Shown: positions 50,601 through 58,800 of the stretch, piece by piece
Layout of the letters: every line of letters starts with the position of its first letter
How positions within the stretch are numbered: position 1 is the stretch's first letter
IMG/VR virus record: IMGVR_UViG_3300030098_006630
Location: 1 to 64,000 of that record
Source of the DNA: a virus
Direction: 5' to 3' (one strand)
Length of the DNA: 64,000 bases
Notes under the pieces: model-generated
The model's database searches: none
What the model was told of the DNA's origin: nothing
The model's input: the letters and a program-made list of their open reading frames with translations, nothing else
Made by a program: the position numbers and the translations under genes

Positions 50601-52024
50601 AAAAAAACATGGAAGCCATGAAGACGATATATACACAATTTCTTTCTGCACAACAAGCAGTATTGACAACCAGTCAAGCGATGTCTTCGTTACTTGCGGA
50701 AGCTGAAGTTAATTTTGAGTCGGACATTGATGACTCTAGCCGAGCTTACGAGCTTTATACTGACCCTACACAATGGTTTGAAAATGCCGAGTTTATTAGA
50801 CAATACCTTCTAGATAAAGCGGAAAAAGAAAAAAATAACAATGTCATTATGGGTGATTATAAGAAATATTTTGGTTCTTTAAAATATGGAATTAGGATTT
50901 CTTATGTTTTTCCGAACTTTGAAGATATTAGTGTTCCCTTCGGTCTCCAGCATAAATTACAGGCAATACTTCCCAGCCTCTCAGAAGATAAAGCTAGGTT
51001 GGCGGAAATTAAAGAGAATCTTAATGAACTGTTTAACGAACCTACGCATAGCAGAAATATCTTTCATAAAGCTTTTAAATTGGAAGAAAAGCTCTTAAGT
51101 AATACTGGAGTTCAAACAACTAAGATTAATTTATTGCCTCTGGTTACTTACGAAGAGGACATAGATAATTTCCTTTTTTCCGATGAGGAACAAACGGGAC
51201 CTACTGTACTAGAAGGTCTCTCTGTTCCTATCGAAAATATGGACATTTCAAATGAAAAATCCTTTCCTTTTAAAGAATTAAAACAATCTTTGATGGAGAC
51301 ACCTGGATATAGAGGGATTTTTGGAGAGTGCATGTATTATGGAGAATTAATTAACTGTCTAGGACTCTTCAGCAGTTTGGTTATTTTAAAAGACTTCTAC
51401 AACACATCGCAATCAGGGATATTTTCAGGTACAAAAATTAACTTAAAAAACATCATGGAAGGGGTTATGGAACAAAGAGATTTTAGAGCCAAATCCGCAG
51501 ATTTAACTCCATTGGAAAAAATGAAAAACAACTTCCTTTCCCTGTCGAATGTGGCGGAGAATCCACGCGGAGAAGGGAAAGACCCTCCCAATAAATCAGG
51601 ATATGCTGCTGTTTTTGCTGCCAAGACCGCGTTAAAAATTCTAAAAGGAGTTGTAGAGACAACTGACCCAGCTATTATTCAAGGTAAAAAGCTTCAATCA
51701 GCTCTAGTGGGAGCGATAAATGCTTCTAAAGATATATCTCAGACTTTAGCACAGATCACTGGTAACGAGATCCCCTCCAGCGATTCAGATAGCTTTTCGC
51801 AAGCCGAAAAAACACTTGTTAATGATGCCATGCTTGGACCCGTCGTCTTTATTGGAGTAAGACCTTTCCCGCCCATTCCTTTCCCGGTAGGGAATCCTAT
51901 ATTCCCCCTTACAGCCGCTGGAGCCACATATTTAGCTTTAACGACTGCCATGTCTTTAGGCGACTTGACAGGAGAAAAGAAATCTAAAGCTGAAAAAGAT
52001 GAACCTTATTGCGTAGAAGGATAG
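44678..52024 (+). CDS. Giant structural protein, 2448 residues
   Basis: The 2448-residue protein is long, mostly helical in the middle (for example residues about 560-680 and 2010-2090) with acidic blocks, and lacks a signal peptide. It has few hydrophobic segments except near the end (GPVVFIGVRPFPPIPFPVGNPIFPL...), where a Pro-rich hydrophobic stretch precedes a final charged tail. No enzyme motif was found. Its place before gp25 and gp6, and its size, suggest a baseplate or tail assembly protein, perhaps a tape measure or hub-like scaffold. The assignment is open. There is a 61-nt gap before gp25. Confidence 0.7.
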   Translation: MAEILDFLDKRVTKIEGEYGNMLEVSEYTPEETADKYYIYDIGFEEDTGPVVNASDNLNYWFSQDSTDAKAPYHLKNYTLVAWDGVRYFLNNSENRWVGKITVVDKSKEYARQPEEPDYLKDFSGGWSTVEDIPDFDKQDSFWKNTWYEPTVVPDAKILRTIGKPTRGVEYWIDLSKMLTVGPSDFQESNSLVVKDVILDNAEDLESLDRSTPWRDSPDNTIYQDTLNYYVHVNSYKKTIPLESQDADRKKFFRQFVINAVEVLADKQHRNISQANAESIANYLVKLPRKDVFTTSIKPRPNSFWKALVKIPRAYIDPYEIVPKVQSTHVGVFRSWHDLEESYKKVIKYFNKLIPLVEQNTVRLDMKQEIKFLEKVWTNLASIKQAPVLQEGTIRYYGAKQPSNIQITDDTIVKFAFNRRNNFSLENIEIVNQMEGSGVVSITERILRAMIDLNKSGIKNNDVFKRARTMIYLMNLDLMARDIDDKAFGGENKWIDFLFKYTYKMPDFLPSNTDFDKINFQNNEVTSFLNKIDRALDGPKTLFSNNKIMREISPDVRGLLADVKKSVYSKIEDPTLQKIFQTIDGVNSLESLYSDVLNKAPIDKLIEMGRQVADPIAKQQMFMKKSSLLKSQARLSEGRLENLRGKKSLRKVQVTTPQEKAITDLTGQQPDMIMKAIEELFVEGLCNNIKHIIKTIRRMAFSPTTTQDTKDFGKLNIQDTVKESQDEIIKNILNSIPEGKDLDLFDVKKILTIISENCIPREIVALVEGEASLPVLEILGYLIGYEFPILGARLDSVYDIEEFLALILKPLREQIIQATAKIELDRKDEEEKATYCAPDYEEVTNHLVDRFPEDIARAAMDGEKSSKIDFLNLLNDIDSALNKDINEFIFGNKLDSILNQIMTEDQGSSFLTSMVIESFFSPFIRNFSIEGLNISTFFLEPQLVDKNPSDTTSRTVSPPEITSRIGELTAERDSLVLKRDSLDKDDNKAQRKKLKEQIDNINSFLEATTNSKKVVLGLKNRVQFLKDVFAEGVGTWTRTSTDPITYILSIPLTQEDEAGTSSFIEMKIYPMEEVYQIDPDKPLAYDASWKKPGNFQEKDSVRIEIRAVITDTVVVESSSIINTRELSIYDFISNDDTGHTIQASAFSNIIKAQIKDYFPDYIWTEGLGEEEELDVGNAYKLQQLINDFKSYLFDLLNQQLLKLVSKEASKSSFFKESVLSQLRIASLPGDAEAGPPPLCGEEYSEEVVPPADRSLFPELFDLDDIVENVKTRKTYFDVLAATGHTGGVPNRSSLDNAIIFESLELLMQVICLEFLLSGISIYGEVSLETFIKEKNNFKILQDVLDFSLESLGGDFTGAFYNVVDEYATLRQEVAFEASVMPPMPLFAPATPDGSITPSVRDEIVKFCLTEALEEIFPIFQSIVQVFSASDKLSANELLDIVPNMDTAPQTISNTVRFDFNDEKIKDVYDFGGIVVEKYIKAIYTPPAGLEDKSWYHPAHSALHKMLIIDPQTPSSYVQDESGQWIEKEGSPVSAARNIKIEEWLASRNQELNLNQNPPYMAGVSWESKKKAERLKSWLDIFSEQGLEGIEKLNIAGYQEFVIELNAFDYSSLKNNEFYPIGGKTGVVNLKSFELLQQQINDYNAPFIEESQDKLDLLTSASTFKNNFLALKQEKELHLLTLETLGAQLDEYLMDYLNTFRDDGANKGKEYIVQHGTFTFDAEPSMDEDPRIFSDKVIFEWISGDSPYYHSLTKILEGGPVQKNTEEWWGLEYPGYELAQKYWTAVLAMTGLQQNAWLVSGYDMDTVTNLFKAQMESYLKGDKYMAENDPFLFGHVKKLQQFFFLNPLFGKMISTLVGGAYYSDYTGFENSTAAGDLFDPAGILGGISSLIQAVDNQGTEAYTDDLEQGGMAETTSVSTSYYDGLIEYYENRIDPIWRKWSETLHYLLNPPEAALEKFNYWDTQKKITEKRIEWFEKNMEAMKTIYTQFLSAQQAVLTTSQAMSSLLAEAEVNFESDIDDSSRAYELYTDPTQWFENAEFIRQYLLDKAEKEKNNNVIMGDYKKYFGSLKYGIRISYVFPNFEDISVPFGLQHKLQAILPSLSEDKARLAEIKENLNELFNEPTHSRNIFHKAFKLEEKLLSNTGVQTTKINLLPLVTYEEDIDNFLFSDEEQTGPTVLEGLSVPIENMDISNEKSFPFKELKQSLMETPGYRGIFGECMYYGELINCLGLFSSLVILKDFYNTSQSGIFSGTKINLKNIMEGVMEQRDFRAKSADLTPLEKMKNNFLSLSNVAENPRGEGKDPPNKSGYAAVFAAKTALKILKGVVETTDPAIIQGKKLQSALVGAINASKDISQTLAQITGNEIPSSDSDSFSQAEKTLVNDAMLGPVVFIGVRPFPPIPFPVGNPIFPLTAAGATYLALTTAMSLGDLTGEKKSKAEKDEPYCVEG

Positions 52025-52085
52025 GTTTTGGAAGTAATAAGGGTAATATTTTTTATAAATCTAATTAGTTAATAGAGGAATCATC

Positions 52086-52466
52086 ATGGGCAACAAAGGC
52101 TATTCTCCATCATTACCATTAAGGGCTTTCCCGGTTCATTACAAGATGATCGATAATATTGGAGCGAATATCCGACAAAATTTAAAAAACCTTATTTTAA
52201 CTATACCTGGAGAAAGAGTAATGATGCCTGAATTTGGTGTAGGTTTAAAACAATTTATTTTTGAAAACAACAAACAAGACATTGCTGCCGAAATCGACGG
52301 AGCTATTAGAGATGCTGTAGAGGAATATATGCCTTTTGTAGAAATTATATATATTGATTTCCCAACAGCTAACAACGGCGAACTTATAGATGAAGAAAAT
52401 CTTTTTATTGTGATATCCTATGCCGTACCTCCTCTGAATTTACAAGATAATCTAATTATTACATAA
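52086..52466 (+). CDS. Baseplate wedge protein gp25-like
   Basis: The 126-residue protein matches the gp25/lysozyme-like baseplate wedge fold (W0025): residues about 30-60 hold LKNLILTIPGERVMMPEFGVGLKQFIFE, and later IRDAVEEYMPFVEIIYIDF. gp25 homologues are parts of the contractile baseplate core and join gp6 to the tube base. Length is like T4 gp25 (132). AGAGGAA precedes the ATG. The family is very clear and shows that the phage has a contractile tail. Confidence 0.9.
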   Translation: MGNKGYSPSLPLRAFPVHYKMIDNIGANIRQNLKNLILTIPGERVMMPEFGVGLKQFIFENNKQDIAAEIDGAIRDAVEEYMPFVEIIYIDFPTANNGELIDEENLFIVISYAVPPLNLQDNLIIT

Positions 52467-52479
52467 CGGAAAGACAAAG

Positions 52480-54282
52480 ATGGTAAAAAAATTCACTCCC
52501 CCTATTGACTATACAGCTAGAGATTTTGATTCTATTAAATCTTCATTAATAGAATACGCTAAGAGATACTACCCCAATACTGCTACAGATTTTAATGATG
52601 CTTCTTTTGGTGCGTTAATGATTGATATGGTGTCGTATGTAGGAGATGTCCTTTCTTTTTACTTAGATTACCAAGCATCCGAGTCTTTTTTGGATTCTGC
52701 AATTGAACTAAAAAATGTAATACGCTTAGCCAAACAGCTAGGATATAAATATGATGGAGAGGTCACTGCATATGGTATAGTATCTTTATATCTCCAAGTA
52801 CCAGCGAATGTTTCTGGTCTTGGTCCCGACACTCGCTATCTCCCAGTCCTCCGCGAAGGAACTCGCTTATCCTCTACATCCCGAGTGCCTTTTATTTTAA
52901 CTCAAGACGTTGATTTTAATTCCGGCGATGCACAGGTTCTTGTTGCACAAGTCGATGAAGAAACCGGAAATCCTTTATCTTACGGAGTAAAGATGTATGG
53001 CGAAGCAATATCTGGCGACATAGGAACCTACACCTTTCCTCTGGGAGAGGACGTTTCATTTCCCAAGGTATTTTTAGATACTCCTGCGGTAGCTGAAATA
53101 TTGTCTGTATTTGACGCCGAAGGACATGAATACTATGAAGTCGAGTATCTATCGCAAGATATAATTTATAAAAGCTTGCCTAATCGAGGAAACGACAAAG
53201 ACATTGTTTCATCTATTTTAAAAACAGTGTCGGTTCCGAGGCGTTTTGTTTTAGATAAAACACCTGAAGGCTCTTTCTTACAATTTGGCGGCGGCTCCAC
53301 ATCAGACGCCATTATTGAAAACGATGAAACCCTTAATCCTAGCAACGTTGCTTTAAAGATGCATGGAAAAAAATATATTAGTGCTACCTCTTTTGATCCT
53401 TCAAAGTTAACTAAAAACAATAGCCTTGGGGTCGCTCCATCAAATACAACTATAACCGTCACTTATCGCTCTAATTTATCTGGATTGGTTAATCTTGGAG
53501 TTGGAGAGCTTTCGAGCGTAGATGTGACTTTGATGTCCTTTGAAGAAGAGAACTCACTTACCCCTGGCATCATGACAACAGTCAGGAACAGCCTAGAAGT
53601 CACTAACGAAGAGCCTATTGTAGGAGATATACAGTTTCCTACTGTTGATGAAATAAGAATACGTGCTCAAAATGCCTACTCTACTCAAAACCGAGCAGTA
53701 ACTGTCGATGATTACAAAAGTCTTGTATATAATATGCCGGCTAAATTCGGAAAAATAAGAAAGTGTAAAATAATGCAAGATAAAGATTCTTTTAAACCAA
53801 ACATGAATTTATATACGATTGGAGCAGGTCTCGATAATACTTTACAGCCTCTTAACAATAAAATTAAAGTAAACTTAAAAAATTGGCTTTCTAACTATAA
53901 AATGATAAATGATACTTTGGATATTTTGGATGCAAATATTGTAAATCTAGGCATAAAGTACAAGGTAATAGGAGAAACTAACATTAATAAGTTTGATTTA
54001 ATGCAAGATATTTCTGTCGCGCTAGAAAATCACTTTAGCAAAATTCCTGAAATTGGAGAGCCTTTTTACATTACAGACGTGTATAATGTTATAAATGTTT
54101 TAGATAATGTAGTAGACACGGTTGATGTAGATATTTTTATTCAAAACGGTGCGCTTTATTCCGATTACAGCATTAATCTCACTGAAGCTCTGTCTCCTGA
54201 CGGACGCTTTATTAAAATACCCCAAGATGCTATATATGAAATAAAATTTATAGAAGATGATATTCAAGGTAAGATTGTATAA
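52480..54282 (+). CDS. Baseplate wedge protein gp6-like (baseplate J family)
   Basis: The 600-residue protein starts PIDYTARDFDSIKSSLIEYAKRYYP, then DFNDASFGALMIDMVSYVGDVLSFYLDYQASESFLDSA and a helical block, the signature of baseplate J/T4 gp6. The middle has the beta-rich insertion, and the C-terminal part begins VDDYKSLVYNMPAKFGKIRK. T4 gp6 (660 residues) forms the inner ring of the baseplate with gp7 and gp53. It follows gp25 by 13 nt, an order typical of T4-like and related tails. Confidence 0.9.
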   Translation: MVKKFTPPIDYTARDFDSIKSSLIEYAKRYYPNTATDFNDASFGALMIDMVSYVGDVLSFYLDYQASESFLDSAIELKNVIRLAKQLGYKYDGEVTAYGIVSLYLQVPANVSGLGPDTRYLPVLREGTRLSSTSRVPFILTQDVDFNSGDAQVLVAQVDEETGNPLSYGVKMYGEAISGDIGTYTFPLGEDVSFPKVFLDTPAVAEILSVFDAEGHEYYEVEYLSQDIIYKSLPNRGNDKDIVSSILKTVSVPRRFVLDKTPEGSFLQFGGGSTSDAIIENDETLNPSNVALKMHGKKYISATSFDPSKLTKNNSLGVAPSNTTITVTYRSNLSGLVNLGVGELSSVDVTLMSFEEENSLTPGIMTTVRNSLEVTNEEPIVGDIQFPTVDEIRIRAQNAYSTQNRAVTVDDYKSLVYNMPAKFGKIRKCKIMQDKDSFKPNMNLYTIGAGLDNTLQPLNNKIKVNLKNWLSNYKMINDTLDILDANIVNLGIKYKVIGETNINKFDLMQDISVALENHFSKIPEIGEPFYITDVYNVINVLDNVVDTVDVDIFIQNGALYSDYSINLTEALSPDGRFIKIPQDAIYEIKFIEDDIQGKIV

Positions 54283-55814
54283 TGGCTATTAAAAGATATT
54301 CCGCAATTAAAGATACGACAATTTCTAACGCTTATAAATCAAACTTAAGCGGAACGGCTACGGGCTCTAATATGGGCTCCGCCGACGCATTGGAAGTTTT
54401 TTCCATATATGGACAGATATCCAATAGCTCTGGTTTTTCAAAAGAGTTGTCTCGTATTTTGGTACAATTTCCAATCACGGGGACCACTAGTATTAAATCT
54501 GATCGAACCTCTGGAGACATTCCAGCCTCCGGTAACGTATCTTTTTATTTAAATCTTTATAATGCAGTAACGCCCAATACTGTGCCGAAAAAGTTTAAAT
54601 TAAATTTATATGCAGTCGATGCCGGCTGGGATGAAGGTTTCGGACTAGACATGGAAGAATATAAAAATATCGGAGTTGCCAATTGGGACCAAAGAGCTAC
54701 GAATGCGGACTGGTCTTATACGGGAGGTTCTTATATTAACACTGCTTCTATGACCGATGGCGGAGCGTATGCGTTTTTCGAAGACGGCACTGAAGACTTA
54801 TCAGTAGATGTCACCCCTTATGTAGAATCCTGGATTAAAGGCGGCGCAGCCGGCGGGTTTGATAACTTTGGATTTTTGGTTGCCTTTACTCCTACTGAAG
54901 AAAGTGCTTCTAGGTCCTATTATGATAAAAAATTCTTTGCTAGAAGTAGTGAGTATTTCTTTAAACGACCCAACATTGAAGCAAGATGGAATAGTTCTAA
55001 TACCGATGATAGAGGAAAATTTTACCTTTCTAGCGCCTTAGCTCCAGCCTCAGACAACATCAACACTCTATATCTTTATAACTATGTTAGGGGGCAACTC
55101 CAAGACATCCCAGGGCTAGGTAGCGATAAATACATTTATGTCAGCTTGTTTTCCGGCTCTCTATTAAATACCGTCCCTACAGGAGCAGCTCTTGAATTGT
55201 CTGCTGACGACGCAGGGCGCGTCCGAGCAGACTATAACACTGTAGTAACTGGTGGGATAGCTTCAACAGGCATATATACCGCCTCTTTTGCATTCACTGG
55301 CTCTTCCGGTTTAACTGATGTGTTTGATGTATGGTTTACGGGTAGTATGACAACTACTAACGCGGAGGATGCTATCATACAATTCCATACAGGAAATGTA
55401 TCAGTTAAGCATCTTGACGCTTCTAATATCAACCCTACTACTCGTTATGTAACTAAAATTACCAATCTAAAACCATCATATACCCAAGACGAAGAGCCTA
55501 AACTAAGGGTATATACGAGAAAAAAAGACTGGTCTCCTAACATATACACTGTTGCCAATTCTCATATTCAAACTGATAATATTGAAAAATCTTATTATCG
55601 AGTGGTGAGAACTGTAGACAATTTGGAAGTTATTGCCTATGGAACAGGAAGCGATCAACAAACAAAATTATCATACGATGTGAGTGGTAATTATTTTAAT
55701 CTAGACATGAGTCTTTTGGAAAGTGGATACATGTATGATTTAAAGTTTGCTTATTATTTAAATGGAACCTACAAGGAACAACCAGAGAGCTTTAAGTTTA
55801 GAGTGGAGGATTAA
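54282..55814 (+). CDS. Tail/baseplate protein with DNRLRE-like domain
   Basis: The start shares a base with the previous stop (TAATGG). The 510-residue protein begins KRYSAIKDTTISNAYKSNLSGTATGSNMGSADAL, followed by ELSRILVQFPI and a beta-rich domain with SFYLNLYNAV and DLSVDVTPYVESWIKGG, the order of DNRLRE-type domains that bind glycans or serve as fibre units. A second half holds further beta-rich blocks. It is probably an outer tail or fibre component. A similar domain order is in the protein at 9529-10392. Confidence 0.65.
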   Translation: MAIKRYSAIKDTTISNAYKSNLSGTATGSNMGSADALEVFSIYGQISNSSGFSKELSRILVQFPITGTTSIKSDRTSGDIPASGNVSFYLNLYNAVTPNTVPKKFKLNLYAVDAGWDEGFGLDMEEYKNIGVANWDQRATNADWSYTGGSYINTASMTDGGAYAFFEDGTEDLSVDVTPYVESWIKGGAAGGFDNFGFLVAFTPTEESASRSYYDKKFFARSSEYFFKRPNIEARWNSSNTDDRGKFYLSSALAPASDNINTLYLYNYVRGQLQDIPGLGSDKYIYVSLFSGSLLNTVPTGAALELSADDAGRVRADYNTVVTGGIASTGIYTASFAFTGSSGLTDVFDVWFTGSMTTTNAEDAIIQFHTGNVSVKHLDASNINPTTRYVTKITNLKPSYTQDEEPKLRVYTRKKDWSPNIYTVANSHIQTDNIEKSYYRVVRTVDNLEVIAYGTGSDQQTKLSYDVSGNYFNLDMSLLESGYMYDLKFAYYLNGTYKEQPESFKFRVED

Positions 55815-55816
55815 AA

Positions 55817-58800
55817 GTGTCTCTAAAAGACTTATTTAAAGACATTGAAAGAATCGGGACAACCACCACAGCATCAGCTCCAGATGTTCCTGTTATTAAA
55901 GAACAGGTAGAGTCTGTCAGCTTTAGTCGCGAAGTTCAAGAAAGACAAAAATCATTTGTTCCTCATGTGGATTTCACACAGGCTAAGAACTTTGCTAAAT
56001 ATGGGTCGGCGGAAGAATATTATGCTAAAGGTATTGAATATATTTATTCCTATTATCCTTACGACGGCTCTCTCAAAGAAAAAGAAGAGTGGTATAATAA
56101 TGTTACTTATTTAGAACAATATGTGTTTGATCATGAATATCCCCGCACTAATGGATACGTGATTTTGTCAGCCGATGGATGGGGGACCACCACTGTAACT
56201 GACGGGTATGGTTTGCCATCATCACTAGAATACATACAAGTGAAGAGTGGACCTCATGAAAAAAACATATGGGATGAAAGTAAACACAGAGAAGAAAATT
56301 TAAAATTTGCTCTGACGGGTGGTCTTACGGTAGAATTTTGGCTAAACAAGACTGAATTTGTTACCAGTAAAACTCAAAAAGAAGTTATTTTTGACCTGTG
56401 GAATGGTAAACATTTTAATGATACTGAATATGGTCGATTTAGAATCGAACTCTCAGGAACGTCACCAGGAGCAGCATTCCGGCTCACTGCTCTGTCAGGC
56501 ACCAGTGGATTTCATGATGCACCGGTTGGTGAGACTGTAACCCCTTCTATTGTTTCTAATAGTGACTGGTCTCACTATGCTTTTTCATTGTATAACACTG
56601 GTTCCTCGGTACTGGTTGAAATGTATAGAGACGGCGTGTTCATAGAATCCATGACCACGGGAAGCGCGATTGGGCATGTTACGGGAACTATGATTGCGAA
56701 CATAGGGGCGCTTCGTACTCCTCCTCGAAATACCTCTGCCGCAACCGGTTCAGGAAAGCTTTCCGGCTCTTTAGATGAGTTTAGGTTCTGGAAATCACGT
56801 CGTACCGCTAGAGATATTGGGAGATATTATATCTCTCAAGTGGGAGGAGGGACAAATACTGATGACGCTAATACTGAACTAGGGCTTTATTATAAATTCA
56901 ATGAAGGGATTACCGGCGATAGCACGTATGATAGGGTCGTTTTAGATTATTCAGGTCGCCTTAGTAATGGAACTTGGACTGGATATAACTCTAATTCTCG
57001 TAATACCGGCTCTGCAATGGTTTTATCAGGAGAGACTACCTTCGAGTTTAAAGACCCTATTATTTACCCAACTCACCCAGCGGTAGTTGCTCTTTTAAAT
57101 TCTAAAAAAGAACTTGGAGAAGAGTACGATATTAATAATCCTGCTAACATGTATAATAGCTTTCCTTCTTGGATTATAGATGAAGATAGCGATGCGGGGA
57201 GTGAGCTAAAAAGCCTTACTCAGATAATGTCTAGCTACTTAGATGAGTTATATCTTCAGATAGAAAACGTCCCTGCGCTCAAGGACAAAGAATATCCTTC
57301 TGGTAGTTTATTAACTGGAAGTCACAAGCCTTATCCATTCTCTAAACAACTCCTCACGAGCCATGGCTTTAACACGCCAGAATTGTTTGTAGATACCAGT
57401 GTTATAGAACAATTCTTATCACGCAATGAAAAAATTAAATACGAAGAGAAAATTTATAACACAAAAAACCTTATTTATCATAACATTTATAACAATCTAA
57501 TAAATATTTTCAAATCCAAAGGAACAGAAAAATCTATTCGCAATTTAATTCGCTCCTATGGCGCTGATGAAGATATCATAGCAATCAATGTTTATGGACA
57601 TAACGAACCATTTGAATTAAGAAAAAATGTCGAACAACGCACTTTTAAAAATAAAGTTATTGATTTTAATCAAAGCGATAGAAATGTAGCTACCATCTTC
57701 CAATATCAAACTGGCTCTGGTACAACTTCTTACATCTCCGGTTCTCGATTAAACGATCTTACGGTCCCTAATACTGTTGAATGCGAAGTGTTCTTTCCTC
57801 ATAAAGCACAAGAGGGTAATCGTAGTTACTATTATTATCCTGATATCTCCTCTTCATTGTTTGGGCAACATACGGTTAACCTTGGAGCAGCGGACATTAA
57901 TGTCTTGCAATGGGCAGACAATGATGATGCATCTTTCCAGGTATACGCAGTCCGTGACGTTATTGATTCAACTAGGGCTAAGTTTGTTATCACAGGAGCT
58001 GCTTTTTCTCCGCTCACCACAAGTTACTACTCTAATGTTTATGAAAATTCCAAATGGAACTTCGCTGTTAGATTAAAGCCGTCTCGTGAATTTGGCGATT
58101 TAGTATATTACGGCTCTAATACTGATTATGATTTAGAATTTTATGGAGTTCATGAAACAATGGGTTCTATTGAACATGAATTTATTCTTACGAGCAGCCT
58201 TTCCGCTACCCGAGGAGAGGCTTGGTCAAACGCCCCAAAACGTATTTACGCAGGCGCTCACCGGACAAACTTTACCGGTAGCTTGTTAGAATATACTGAT
58301 GTAAAGATAGCTAATGTGAGATTCTGGCTTTCGTATTTGACCAATGAAGTTATTCAAGACCATGCGAAAAGTTATGCAACTTATGGACCATCCCAGCCTT
58401 TAAATGATGAAGGATTCACGCATGTAAACTTAGATAATACTGAGATTCCTTCTTTAGAAACTTTAGCATTAAATTGGAATTTCGGCAATGTTTCTTCATC
58501 GGCTGACTCTTCTGGGCGTCTTCTTGTGGATGACTTTTCATCAGGATCATCCGAATTGACTAGTCGATATTCCTGGGTTGGCGACATCACTAAACAGCTA
58601 TATTCAGGAAGGGCAGATTTCTTTTTACCGAACGAGCCGAAAGCTGCCGATATCGAATATGTGTTTTCTACGAGAAATCGACTACCCGAAACCTTTATTA
58701 GCTCTGACATGATTTCTATTGGAGAAGACGCAGATAAAATTTTCACTTTAGATAGCCGACCTGTCCATTATTATTTTTCTATTGAAAATAGCTTGTATAG

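Noticed and set aside
58381-58746. Minus-strand frame opposite the adhesin gene
   Set aside because: It has no ribosome site or recognisable protein features and lies fully within a large plus-strand gene.
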